Origin: Terana coerulea
Lineage: Eukaryota > Basidiomycota > Agaricomycetes > Polyporales > Phanerochaetaceae
NCBI GenBank assembly: GCA_024811115.1
Contig: JAKOGH010000861.1
Location: 1 to 64,000, forward strand
Length of the DNA: 64,000 bases
Direction of reading: 5' to 3'
The position numbers and the translations under genes are program-made. Under the pieces are notes generated by a model. It saw only the letters and a program-made list of their open reading frames with translations. It had not been told where the DNA came from and did not search any database. Every line of letters begins with the position of its first letter. Positions within the stretch are counted from its first letter, which is position 1. Shown here in pieces: positions 51,765-62,456 of the stretch.

Positions 51765-53455
51765 ATGATCACTTATGACCATGCAACTGGAGGCAAGGGG
51801 CGTGAAGCGGGACTTCCAGCGGAGCTGATGGTCCTGGTCTTCCGGCATCTGGGATACAATGACCTGATGAACTGCAGATTGGTGTGTTGTTTCATTTGCA
51901 TAATATCAGGTCGCCGGACTGAATTTTCTTCCAGGCGTTCGGCCGGTTCAAAGAAATCATCGAAAGCTCGGCAGAAGTCCTGTATGTCGTCGAGACCGAG
52001 GCTGCAGGTTATGGGACTAGCGTCGTATCGCATGAAGATAGCGCGGGGAGGCTGAACGCTTTCCGAAGCCTGCAGCGTACTTGGAGAGACCCGAACCCTC
52101 GAGAACTGCGTACATGGACTATTCCGCCTGAAAACGACGAGCCGGTCGAAGTTGACAGGATGGATGTGTTCGGCAACATTCTAACAATCCACGACTTTCA
52201 CGAAGAGGACGATGACGAAGACAATATCTGGGTTGTATACCTAAATGAAGGTCCGCGCTGCCATAGACTTCATTTCATCTACCCCGTGCTGGAGCGGGGG
52301 TGGACGCAAGCCAAGACCTCCTCGTACTTCTCGAGTTCGAAGGTGGCCTACGCTGCGTTCAATGTCTCACTCTCAGTACCGGTCAGCCGCATCCGAGAGC
52401 CCTGAGTCATCGCATCCATGACAGCGCAGTGGAAGAGCTGGGCGAGGTCCACACTGTGAACATGTTCACAAACATGTCTATCGTGGGCGACTGGTTGATT
52501 TTCGAAACCCGCCCTACTTCCAACGTCTTACGACTGTGCTTATGTCATTGGCCTACAGGAGACATCCGTGCAGTACGTATATACACTTAAAATACACTGG
52601 CTGGAACACTCATTTCACTGCCCCAGGTTCGGACGAGCGACGCAGAGGTGTGGTACCAACATGCCTACCTAACGGAGCGCCATCTCTTGATTTCAAAAGT
52701 TCGGCTCCCTCGGGAACTATCCATCGACATCTACGCACTTGACAGTTTCCAAAGAGGACAGGATGTTGGCGCCGGCGCACCTTTGGCTTCCTTCGGCCTG
52801 CCACCACTGCCGGACGCTCCCCGCAGCCCCTTGATCGTTACTGCTCATTCCCCGCCCACCGTACCGATACTTCTACCGTCAAGGATGACATAGCACCCTC
52901 ACCCGGCCTCCTCTGGATAGCTCTTAGGCATCCCGGACGGATCAACTTGTTCGTTCCCCGATCTGTTCTCCTCTCAGGCGAAGTTGTTCGCAACCGTGCA
53001 GAGACGCTCATAATTCCTTGGGAGAGCTGGGGACCTACGTCTACCAGAGGGTTGCAGGCAACCCCAAGAGCCATATCCGGCATGCGCGCCATCTTCAGTG
53101 ACTTCATCCTAGACTTCAACCCTTGGGATATCGAGAAGAACGTGTACGCTCCCGAGGGTGTGCGCAACCACGGAATACTGCATAAAGAGCAGTGGTCGCT
53201 GCCAAGGGACGCTGTAGGCCTCAGCCACAGTTTGAAGACAAAACTGTCATATCGAGAGACACCACTGCGTTTTCCTCCACCGAATACGAATACTAGGCCT
53301 CATCCGTTGCTATATGTGCACCATGATGTGGAAGGTCCACAGGTAAGAATAAATCGTCTGGGCTCAAGTTCATGTACTGAAAGTTGTTCTTGTATTAGAT
53401 CCTTCAGATCATACGCGAGAACCGTGACGTAACAATCAAGACTTTCGCTCTTTAA
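51765..53455 (+). CDS. F-box protein with propeller-like C-terminal region (second copy type)
   Basis: Same type as the gene at 3.2-5.0 kb. The start is at 51765; the F-box GLPAELMVLVFRHLGYNDLM NCRL follows directly. Then come FRSLQRTWRDPNPRELRTWT, VEVDRMDVFGNILTIHDF, VWYQHAYLTERHLLISKVRL and the IIPWESWGP segment, and KLSYRETPLRFPPPN near the end. The last exon (ILQIIRENRDVTIKTFAL) follows an intron and stops at 53455. The frame changes near 52,890, where a one-base difference joins the two parts. Three to four introns. Divergent from GPI10 (271 bp between starts). Target unknown. Confidence 0.75.
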
Positions 53456-53615
53456 AGTGGACTTGACGGGTGGGATGTCAATTTAAATGGTTCTTTTCAT
53501 GTATTGTATACAAGAGGACGGATTGCACATTATACGGGTGTATACCATGGAGCAGGATTAGCCGATTAGGCGGGTACTAATTGTAAAGTCCTTGCGCATT
53601 GAAGTAACAGAATCG

Positions 53616-56099
53616 TTACCAACCAGCTTCTACAAGTGTTGGAGTAGAGACAGCAAAGTCCAACCTACTATGAGTGATCGGGCGTGGACGTGCAGAATCT
53701 AGATGTATCTCGTCCTCGAAGTAGTAGTCAACGCCCATCTTGGGCCGGAACAGCGTGATGTCATGTCTGCGAACAGGCTCAGATCTCTGTAGTCTCATAC
53801 AAGTCATGATATTACTTACCTTCGCTCCAAGTGCAACTTGAGCGCCTTCATGCCCTTGTAGTGGGTGCTCCAGCACGAATCGAAGGTGCGGCATCGCATA
53901 CACATGTAGTAGCCAGTGGTTGTCTTGGGCCTGTCCTTGGCCTCGATCTTCTTCGTGGCCTTGGTGTCAACTTCGTTGAGGAAAGCCCATGACCTGGGGC
54001 CGGCATGGCCTGACCCGTGTATGTGAGAGACCTGGTCAGAGAAAACTAATGTTAACTATACACTGGCTGCATCGGTAGATGAAACGCACCGCCTTGCGCC
54101 AATTGAAGATCGACTTGCATGGTATACATGCGATGCGGGGGATCCAGCTGGTCCATCTCACCCGATGTCGCCGTCACCGGGTCCCTGCCGCAGACGGCGA
54201 CAACTTCCGCTGCGGCGAACGACGCCTGCAAGTCGAACTTGACATTCTTCGTCAACACAGCGGGAGAGAAGATCTTGTCGGCGGTAGACCGATGGCAGTA
54301 CGTGATGTTGGGTATGTAGTCGTCGTCGGCCGTCTGAGGCTCGATGATGACGTAGGGCAGGCGTTCCGTGAGGTGCGGGTGCCGGATGATTCGAGGAAAC
54401 CCTATGCTCTCGTTGGGGCAATTATCCCAAGGATCACTCCCAGCGCATGCGAACCAGATGAGAGCAGACTGTAAAACAGTGGTGTCTAGTGAGTCTGCTC
54501 TTCGTAGCCAAGGTGGAAGTAGGTCGAGAAGGTGAACCGATATGCGCTTGAAGGCACTACAGCACGCGTGGGAGACGAGCGCAGAGAAATCAGGGCCGTC
54601 AAATTCTGCGCCGCTTTGAACCACTTCGTGGACGTAGGCAACGACCTGAGGGCTCGTAAAAATGTCTCCTAGTGGGGGAAGGTCCAGTCCACGGGCAGGA
54701 TGCGAGCGTAGTCGTCCAGATATTTCACAGAAGACCGGACGATATTCCGGTAGGGAAGGCCGCGTTCCTCGCGTATCCTGTTGCTCCGACTGAAGTTCAC
54801 AAATGCAATGATTTTGTCTTTGACCTTCAGCCAACCTATAGGTGCGATACGTCAGAATGCCGCCAAAACCCGATGACGTGAGCCCGTACCGCGCTCTGTC
54901 AGCGGTGTGGTCTCCTTCATGCCCTCCAGATACTCCATACTCCTTCTGTCTCTCGACGACATCACGTCCTTTTCGTCACCGAGACCGTGCTCAGCCAGTT
55001 TCTCCCAGATCCTGGATGGCGTCAATGCAAGTCATATGGAATACGAGCTGCACTTACGCTGCCCGACGCTGATCACGTATGTCATCCAGCTGTGAGCCTC
55101 GTTGGCGGGTACGCTCGTCGCTCCAAACCTGATATGGAACTGCAGCCTGTGGTGCGACTTTGAGTACGGAATCTCTGATCGTGCATTAATGCATTCTCAC
55201 CAGCCTATGCTTCGCGGTTCTCTGTATAGCGCTATTCATCACATCGTCGACCTCTTCATCTGAGCAGGGTACTTTGCTCAGCAGCATCTCTAGAAACTCG
55301 TTCGGAACATAGAGGTCTATGCAAAGACAAGTATGTCTCAGTTATCACCTCTCTTAACGCACGCATACAGCGACTTACTTTTGCCCTTAGAGATTGCGGG
55401 GAACAGGCAAGCCACACCCTCACCGTATCTAGCGAAGATCTTTGTAGCGTCGAAAAACAACTCTCTGCAACGTACACCAGTCACTTTAGGGTGGGTATCA
55501 TCACGAAAACCGCGATGTGCTTACTTGTTCTCGCGACAGCTTTTGCAGCATCTGCAAAAGCAAGACCACTCAATGGCCTGAATCCCTTGCCTCCCGCAGT
55601 ACTGGACAGAACGGACAGTAAGTGAATGCTCAAGGGGCATCAAGTCCAAGTGTACGCACAGTGCAGCAGTTTGTGAACATAAGGCTGGTGTAGGCAGGCT
55701 CACTGAGCTCCGAAGGGCAGATCGGGAGGCCTGGCACGTTGTTGATCGCTGCCTTCCATATATATCTGGAGGAGCGTCGCATGAGCAGCGCGCGAAAGGA
55801 CTTGTTGCTCCTCGCAAGGTGGAGTAGGTCGAGCGGTTGCAGGTGTGAAAGTATCTATAGTGCATACGTATCAAATATTACACTCGGGCACATGCATATA
55901 GTGAGTAGCATACCTCGTAAATAACATCTAAGGGCAGTTCCTTGAACTCACTCAGTATTTGCTTCTTGCTTCTTCTCCTCACGCCCTCACGGGTATGAGC
56001 TGTCTTCTGACGCTTTCTCGACTTCGGAACGTCATCCGAGTAGACTGAGCCTTCTTCAGACTCATCATACGGCGTAGAGTAGATATGTTCCGGTGCCAT
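53616..56099 (-). CDS. F-box/zinc-finger protein, paralogue 3
   Basis: Inverted relative of the two tandem genes at 43.4-49.4 kb. The start at 56,097-56,099 gives MAPEHIYSTPYDESEEGS and a basic stretch (KSRKRQKTAHTREGVRRRSK), followed by the F-box (FKELPLDVIYE). Downstream exons contain the helical middle, VKFDLQASFAAAEVVAVCGR DPVT, the finger YYMCMRCRTFDSCW with LKLHLERRH, and an end STPTLVEAGW that matches paralogue 2 (stop at 53616). About nine introns. The middle exons between 54.9 and 55.9 kb are less certain. Probable SCF receptor; substrate unknown. Confidence 0.75.
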
Positions 56100-56420
56100 A
56101 CGTCGCAAGTTGCCAGGGATGTCGAGTCGGAATACGATGTCAAGCTGGTCAGGGGGGTGGGGGTGCTGGTCTAGTGCTGGTTAAGAGGAGGCTCTGAATT
56201 TATATCAAAATTCACGCCACGCTGATAGCCGTCAAAGGCGGCCTTGGCGACAGTGGCAAAGAAAAGTGGCTACGCAGGCTCCGAACCAGAGTGGCTTTGA
56301 CTGAGCCTCAGAAGCCGGCGTCGGTTGCCAAATGAGCGGCCGTGGCGCGCGCTTCGGCACGGAGTTGGGCGCGGACGTGCGCTCCGACATTCCGTCATGC
56401 GCTGCTCGCCGACGGGTAGT

Positions 56421-56507
56421 AACCAAAACAGTACGAGTACGGGTGGGGGCATGCGACCAAAGTAGTACGAGTTAGATAGTTCCCACGACCAGAATAGTAC
56501 AAGTCGC
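56421..56507. repeat. Outer inverted repeat, left copy
   Basis: About 85 bp, inverted relative to 58,480-58,561. It holds several copies of a short motif around CGACCAAAGTAGTACGAG. The right copy is the immediate upstream sequence of the F-box/LRR gene, so this is probably a duplicated promoter segment. Confidence 0.65.
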
Positions 56508-56611
56508 AGAGGGCGCGTGGCCACTCGGGAGCGAGCCCGCCGTGCGCCCGACGCATTCCCAATTTGGCTAATGAGCGCTTGCAAGCCTCCGGATTGCGGG
56601 TCTTCCCAATA
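56508..56611. other. Flank between outer repeat and foldback element, with ATA target duplication
   Basis: About 100 bp of GC-rich single-copy-looking DNA. Its last three bases, ATA (56,609-56,611), match the three bases after the right end of the element (58,091-58,093) and are taken as a target-site duplication. Confidence 0.5.
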
Positions 56612-57262
56612 CACTGCGGAACCCAAGAGATAAATCCCGAGGATTTATGGTGTAAACACGTGGTAGTCTGAAACAAAATGGCCAGTATAAGTCACGCGCA
56701 TTAATTAGATATTCCTTTTTGGGAAATATATCCCTTAAATGAACGCGTAAATTTGCCCGACTAACTCTATATCCTTCCCCGATACCTCACAGAGCTTTAC
56801 TCTGAGAATAAATCCCTCATATCTCTCGTAGCTTTTCTGTGGATTTATAATGAGCACATTACTTGTAGGCAACAAGATAAATTGACTAGATAAATAAGAA
56901 ACAAGTCACACATATATCCAGCATAAACTAGATGGAGGTCCTCAAAATATGTCTGCAGGATTTATTGTGGCAGTATATTCCACTTAACGCAATGAGAGAT
57001 ATTGAGGACATATGGTTGATATAAGTAAGATAAAGAATGCAGATATACTCATCATAAATCATGTACTGCATATCTCCAGGATAAATCCAGCAGGACCTCA
57101 GACACTTAAAAACAAAGATGTCTGCAAAAGATAGTAGTTAGTCGCATTCAACATAAGCCTTTTGACTATGAACACTAAACACACAATGTGCATTAGTAGA
57201 TTCACATACAATTGCAAAACTAGTGAGAGCTATCAACTTTTGTATACTTTGCACAATGGTGG
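56612..57262 (+). repeat. Left arm of the foldback element
   Basis: Inverted copy of 57,427-58,090. By eye the outer part is around 90% identical (about six differences in 78 bases compared), and the inner part is more diverged with small indels. Confidence 0.8.
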
Positions 57263-57426
57263 TGTATTCATAGAACTTCATTGCCCAAGTTAACGACCTT
57301 GGCCAAATTGCGCTGTTTTGATGTTGGCTAGCGTTAGCATTGTCAGTCAGAGTCCTCATGGGGCGTAAACATGTAAGTGCTTACTACGGTGTTATATTTT
57401 GCATGATGCAAACCCATGCCTCGTTG

Positions 57427-58090
57427 CCACCATTGTGCAATGTACTCGAAAGTTCAAGATAGTCCTTACTGGATTTGCAGTTATATCTGAATACACCAAT
57501 GTGCATACTAGTAAGTTTGTTGTCAGTAATCAAAAGTCTCATATTGAATGAGTCTTTGTCTAACTACTACATTCAGCAGACATCTACGTTTCTAAGTGTC
57601 CGAGGTCCTGCTGAATTTATCCTGGAGATATGCAGTATGTGATTTATGATGAATATATCTGTGTTCTTTATCTTACTTATGTCGACCATGTGTCCTCGAG
57701 TATCTCTCACTGAGTTAGGTGGAATATATTGCCACAATAAATCCTGTGGATGTATTCTGAAGACCTTTGTCTATTTCATGCTGGATATATGTACAGCTTG
57801 TTTTGTATTTGTCCAAGGAATTTATCTTGTTGCTTACAAGTAATGTGCCCATTATAAATCCACAGAACAGCTACAAGAGATACAAGGGATTTATTGTCAG
57901 AATAAAGCTCTGTAAGTTATCAGGGAAGGATACAGAGTTAGGTGCGCAGATTTATGTGTTCATTTAAGTTGTATATCTCCTGAGATGGAATATTTAATCA
58001 ATCCACGTGACTTATGCTGGCCATTTTGTTTCAGACTCCCACGTGTTGACACAATAAATCCCCAGGATTTATCTCTTGGGTTCCGCAGTG
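57427..58090 (-). repeat. Right arm of the foldback element
   Basis: Inverted copy of 56,612-57,262. The 164-bp spacer between the arms (57,263-57,426) has no clear self-complementarity and no gene. Confidence 0.8.
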
Positions 58091-58093
58091 ATA

Positions 58094-58479
58094 GGGTAGC
58101 CTTGTCCAGCCGCAACCCTAACTCAGGGTCCGAGACCCTACTGTGCACGTGCCGCAATGGCAAGTATCTGTTCTTCATCAGTTCGTGGGCCTACTGAGGC
58201 CCGAGACATGGTGAGGTCGGTACGCTCGGCACTGAGCGGTAAGGTGTTGCTAACACTTGTACGTGGCGGGGGGGTGACAGAGAGGGGATAGAACATAAAC
58301 AAACCATCGTATTTTCCACAATTAAATACATCTCAACCATAGGCCACGGCCACCAACGCGTTGTGGCCATCGTTGGCTTTGGCACATGGACGGCGGACGT
58401 GACGCGTCAACGCCCCTGGCGCGGACATCCCGATTAGGGTACAATAAACGCCCGTGGGCGGACAGTCGGGAGCCACCCG
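58094..58479. other. Flank right of the foldback element
   Basis: About 390 bp with no gene seen. It may hold distal promoter sequence of the F-box/LRR gene. It is longer than the matching left flank (about 100 bp), so the two sides are not symmetric. Confidence 0.4.
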
Positions 58480-58561
58480 CCACCGTACTACTTTGGTCGC
58501 TCGCCTGTGCCACTCGTACTACTTTAGTCGTCCGCCCCCACTCGTACTAGTACTGTTCTTG
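58480..58561. repeat. Outer inverted repeat, right copy (upstream of F-box/LRR gene)
   Basis: Inverted copy of 56,421-56,507. It contains the repeated core CGTACTACTTTGGTCG (58,485 and, with one change, 58,515) and a TATATAC near 58,562, about 50 bp before the start codon at 58,613. It is likely the core promoter of that gene. Confidence 0.6.
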
Positions 58562-58612
58562 TATATACTCCTCGCCGACGCCGCCGCTCATCACCTCATC
58601 CGCAACCGCATC

Positions 58613-59781
58613 ATGTCCACGTCGCCTCCAGCGTTGCCCGTCGAGCTCTGGCTCGCCATCCTCCGCTTCGCCACCCTCTCGCACGCGACCGCGTCGCTGT
58701 GCGCAACGACCTATGCGCCGTTCCAGGCCGCCGCCCTGCTCAGCGTCGACACGGACGCCGTCGCCGTCAAGCGCGCCGTCGTCTGCGTCTGCAAGCTCTG
58801 GCGACACCTCGCCCGCGGCCTGCTCTTCGAGGACGTGCTCATCACGCGCGATGTGCGCGCGCTGCAGCGAGCCTTGGCGGCGGACGGAGGCGGAGACGCG
58901 ACGCACAGATGGGTTCGCCGCGCATGTGTGCCCTATCACAGCTGCACGCCATACAGCTCGAACGACTTCGCCGCGCTCGCGACCTTGCTGCACGCTTGTC
59001 CTGGCCTGGAGGTGCTTGCCCGACCCATCACGCACCAATCAGACATCATGACCTTCGACTATCCGGCCGTCGACTGTCCTGCCCTGACCTCCCTCAAGCG
59101 TCTGGATTGGTGGCATTACAACGAGGCGGCGCGGAGCGGCGGCCTGAACGCGCTCACCGATGTCATCCACGCCGCCCCCAATCTGCAGTACCTGTCCATA
59201 GGCGGCGACCTGTGGCTGAACCTCATGCACCGCGGCGTCCTCGACGTCCCCGCCCTCACCACACTGCGCATCCGCCGGATGAACGTCCTCTTCCTGCAGC
59301 AGGTCTGCCGCTGGCGCATGCCCCAGCTGAGGCACGTTGTCATCGACGTCTTCAGCACGGCGAGCCTGCTGTGCCCGCTGTGGGACCAGTACGGCGCGCA
59401 GATCCGGACGGTAGAGTTCGGCATGAACCTCAAGTTCTACGTGTTGGACCTCGTCCCGCACGTCCTCGTCAACTGCCCGACGCTCGAGGCGCTCGGATAC
59501 TACATCCTGTTCACCGCGGTGCCGCATGGCCCCAGCAGGCACACACGTCCCTCACGACGCTGAGATGGCATGCGCACGCCAACGCGTTCTTCTCCGCGAC
59601 GGATCCCGCTTTTTGGGAGCACCTCGCAGCACACGTCGCCGTCTTCTCGCGGCCCTTCTTCCCTGCACTCCAGCGCATTATCTTGCACGGCAGCTGGGAG
59701 CCCGCTTTGGCCGACGAGCGATTCTGGGCTTTGGCAAAGACGCTCAGGGACCGGGGAGTGATGGTCGAGAGGCACCCTTGA
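58613..59781 (+). CDS. F-box/LRR-like protein
   Basis: Intronless F-box protein, probably an SCF receptor. The start at 58613 leads into LPVELWLAILRFATLSHATA, a degenerate F-box, and ALLSVDTDAVAVKRAVVCVC KLWRHLA. Leucine-rich segments follow (LATLLHACPGLEVL, LTDVIHAAPNLQYLSIGG, VPALTTLRIRRMNVLFLQQV, LVNCPTLEALGYY). The frame breaks at 59,530-59,533, a run of four C that would be in frame with five; the continuation TTLRWHAHANAFF...HGSWEPALADERFWALAK ends at 59781. Very GC-rich third positions make open frames on all strands here; only this one has family pattern. It ends a few bases before a transhydrogenase fragment. Confidence 0.72.
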
Positions 59782-59786
59782 CCTTG

Positions 59787-60741
59787 ACAATGGTACGGCT
59801 CAGTTCCTGTTGTCCATCGGACCCAGCGCTGGCCAGTTCGGTATCAACCTCGGGGATGAAGTTGTCCGCGGCTCCATCATCCTGCCTGCACCGCGCCCTG
59901 CCGCGCCGCCGGACATAGCGCCTCCGTTGCTCGCCAGTGTGAACCTCGCAGGCGGGTTCGTCATTACGAAGCGCATGCTAGACATGTTCAAACGTAAGCA
60001 TTCAATGTTTGACTTTCTGCATGTACTGATGTTGTGGGGAACAGGCGCGACTGACCCACCAGCGTATAACTGGCTGTTCACTGGCGGCTTCCTCGCGGCT
60101 GCTAGCACCGGAATGGCTGGGCTTGTCCAAGCAGGCTACCTTACCAGCAGCTTGCTGTGCATTGGCTCCCTTTCTGGCCTTGCGTCCCAAGCTACCGCGT
60201 GCCAGGGTAACATCCTCGGTATCCTCGGTGTCGACTCCGGCATCCTCGCCTCCCTCGCCGCCGTCGGCTTCTCCCCAGAAGTCCTCGCCCAGTTCGCGAT
60301 GGCGGCAGCTTTAGGGGGCGGCGTGGGCACCGTCATCGGGCGGCGCATCACGGCGATCGAGCTCCTGCAGATGGTCGCGGCGCTGCACTCCGACGTCGGG
60401 CTCGCGGCGGTGCTGACGAGCATTGCGAGCGTGCTGAGTGACGTCGGGCACGCGTCGACGCTGCACCTCGTCACGGCGTACCTCAGCGTGCTTATCGGTG
60501 GCGTGACGTTCACGGGCAGCGTCGTCGCGTTCTTCCAGCTCGCCGGCAAGATGTCCTCGCGTCCGCTCGCGCTCCCCGGGAAGCACCTTATCAACAGCTC
60601 GCTGCTGGCAACGAACGTCGCGGTGATGGGCGCGTTCGTGACGTCCAAGCCGACGGTGCCCTGATAGCGGCGGCGTATCGTGGGGCGAACGCGATGCTGA
60701 GCTTCGTGAAGGGGTTTACAACTACAGCGATGATTGGCTGA
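59787..60741 (+). pseudogene. NAD(P) transhydrogenase remnant, internally deleted
   Basis: Copy of part of the mitochondrial proton-pumping NAD(P) transhydrogenase. It begins with the end of the NAD-binding part (FLLSIGPSAG, DEVVRGSIILP). It then jumps to the membrane part (LAGGFVITKRMLDMFKR, a 50-nt intron, TDPPAYNW, ASTGMAGLVQAGYLTSSLLC, VVGTL-like GGGVGTVIGRRIT, and MVAALHSDVGLAAVLTSIAS), and stops near KGFTTTAMIG. Most of the NAD domain, the first membrane helices and the NADP domain are missing. A frame break lies at 60,659-60,661. The retained intron argues for a DNA copy rather than a retrocopy. No start codon fits; non-functional by domain loss. Confidence 0.82.
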
Positions 60742-61118
60742 TATGCGCAAGTGCGCGGGTCCCTATGTTGAGTATGAAAATATGACGGCATGCCCCACCC
60801 CGCCGCCCGTCGTTGCCCAGGAGGCCGAAGCGATGGCCGTGCAATGGTGAACCATCATATCCCTGCGAACCCGATAGTAGGGATGGACCTGAAGCACAAC
60901 TGTCTATAGTGACACCGCCAGTAGGAATGTATCTACTATGTGGATGACATACACCCCAATGACCCCCGATGACCCGCAACTGAATATATTAGTACTACTC
61001 TGTTAATGTACAGTACATGTAGGCAGTGACAATATATTTGTTTTCCCTTGAGACTATTGAGAGTACAGATGGAGTGTCAGAGTCAACGAGAGCATAGATT
61101 GAGGCAGGATGAAAAGCA
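60742..61118. other. Downstream region of the transhydrogenase remnant
   Basis: About 380 bp with no gene or clear repeat seen. AT-rich patches occur around 60,980-61,060. Confidence 0.4.
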
Positions 61119-61224
61119 GAGATTGAAATGGGATGATTAGCACGAGATTAAGATGGGATGGATGACACAAGACTGAGATGGGATGGACGACATGAGATGG
61201 GATGGACGACACGAGATGGGAAGG
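61119..61224. repeat. Degenerate minisatellite
   Basis: Four to five imperfect units of about 19-26 bp built on GAGATGGGATGGACGACAC. The two right-hand units are the most alike. No coding role is seen. Confidence 0.7.
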
Positions 61225-61564
61225 ATCCGACAAGTTCATATCACAAAAGATCCTCGCACGACTTGTACAAAACATACAAAGAATTCAGACCAGCAGCTGC
61301 ACAAAATAGTACACCTGCGACGACGCTGTCACAACAATATATAACATCATACAAACACCATCGTGATGTACTACTAACGGCACTTGGGAGAGTTGGTTAA
61401 TATTCATAAGCGCCGCGGCAGAGTCAATACCCAGACCCAAATACACTGATACTCCTAACGCGACATTCTTTGAGCAATACGAGAGTCAGGACTATATCAC
61501 TACAGCAAAATCGCTACAATCTCATTCACGAATTTAGACCGTACAACTGCGCACTAACAATCAT
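61225..61564. other. AT-rich spacer
   Basis: About 340 bp. No gene, repeat or signal that I can support. Confidence 0.35.
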
Positions 61565-62424
61565 TCAGAACGAGCGGTAGTCACCGGGGAGCCATTGGCT
61601 ACCCACGGCGACGGCGACAGCGAGGTAATAACTGTCTACCAGCAGCAGAGAGCTGTCTGCAGGACGCCTGTTACTGCGTAGGCATACTGCAGCAGCAGCC
61701 GGCCGACGCTGCATAGGGACATTTGTGAACGGCACCATGCCAAAGCTCATCGATGCGAACACCACCTCTCGCCGCCGCGATACGTGGCTGAGGCGACGAG
61801 GGCATTTGATGGACAAAACGTAAGCGGCCAGGGCCGTCAGCTGACTGTTAACTTAAATAACTACGTCAGTGCGCAATATACAGCCAATGCAACGGGAAAG
61901 CACGCACCACTGAGCCACCATTCAACACAGAACGTCGGAGGCGGTGACTAGTCAATAGCACCCAGTAAGCTTCTGTGCCCGACGAGTAAGTACGCTGATA
62001 ACCACGGTCACCATTGCGGACTTACCGCGGAGAGAGACTAGTACTGCGCCGAAGGGTCAACTGTGAATCTGCGAGGTTGAAGCGAAGGTCAGTACTCATA
62101 CAGACTTTGTTCAGGAAGCGATTACCTGGCGCATATTGCATTCAATGACAGCTCTGTAGCAAAGTAAGGGATAGGTAAGCACGCATTCGTACCGATAAGG
62201 TAAGAAATGAACGAACCTTGCGCAAGACCCTTGCACGCCGAGTCCGAAATGTCTTCAACTGATGCGCGGACTCAGAGGGCGGCGTCGAAAGCGCGAGGGC
62301 GATGGCATGTCGGCGGCGAGCAGAAGGCGGGCGAGGCGAGGATGTAGACGTGAGACCGCAGAGAAAAGAAGGGGCCGTTGGGCTGAGGAAAAGTCGTCCT
62401 CATCCTTCCTCTCTTATACCATCT
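61565..62424 (-). CDS. Possible small spliced transcription unit, product unknown
   Basis: A chain of canonical splice sites on this strand defines small exons: one ending near 62,218, then 62,153-62,126 (28 nt), 62,068-62,026 (43 nt), 61,972-61,908 (65 nt), and a last exon from 61,844. The introns are 50-65 nt with acceptor sites such as TTGCTACAG, CCTCGCAG and GTTAACAG. A TATA-like GGTATAAG lies upstream at 62,413-62,420. An ATG in the 28-nt exon opens a frame (MQYAPDSQLTLRRSTSLSPR) that would close shortly after the next junction; other phases are open further on. It could be a short-peptide gene, a gene with one frame error or a non-coding RNA. Confidence 0.3.
62413..62420 (-). promoter_or_regulatory. 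TATA-like box
   Basis: GGTATAAG on the minus strand, between the stop of the right-hand gene (62,457) and the first exon of the small spliced unit. Its position would suit a core promoter for the latter. Confidence 0.4.
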
Positions 62425-62456
62425 GAGAACACCCTAGAACGCAAGTTATCCGTTAG

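Larger units (their letters stand above)
56612..58090. mobile_element. Palindromic foldback/MITE-like element with CACTG termini
   Basis: 1,479 bp of AT-rich DNA in a GC-rich neighbourhood. Almost the whole element is an inverted repeat. It starts CACTGCGGAACCCAAGAGAT and ends with the reverse complement. Blocks such as GTCTGAAACAAAATGGCCAG, TGTGGATTTATAATG, ATAAGTAAGATAAAGAA and GCACAATGGTGG recur in inverted order across about 650 bp per arm. The ends with CACTG and a 3-bp flank duplication (ATA) resemble the CACTA/EnSpm superfamily. There is no transposase ORF, so it would be a non-autonomous element. The arms are much longer than usual for a MITE. Confidence 0.8.

Noticed and set aside
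57646..57843. 65-aa hydrophobic ORF inside the foldback element
   Set aside because: It lies in a palindromic AT-rich arm, is not kept in the other arm, and shows no coding features.
58699..59529. Long plus-strand frame overlapping the F-box/LRR gene
   Set aside because: Upstream of 59,530 it is an Arg/Pro/Ala-rich shadow. Only its last part, after the homopolymer break, is the true continuation of the F-box/LRR protein.
58547..59542. Long minus-strand open frames opposite the F-box/LRR gene
   Set aside because: They arise from very GC-rich third positions of the real plus-strand gene; their peptides are Arg/Gly/Glu-rich and show no family pattern.
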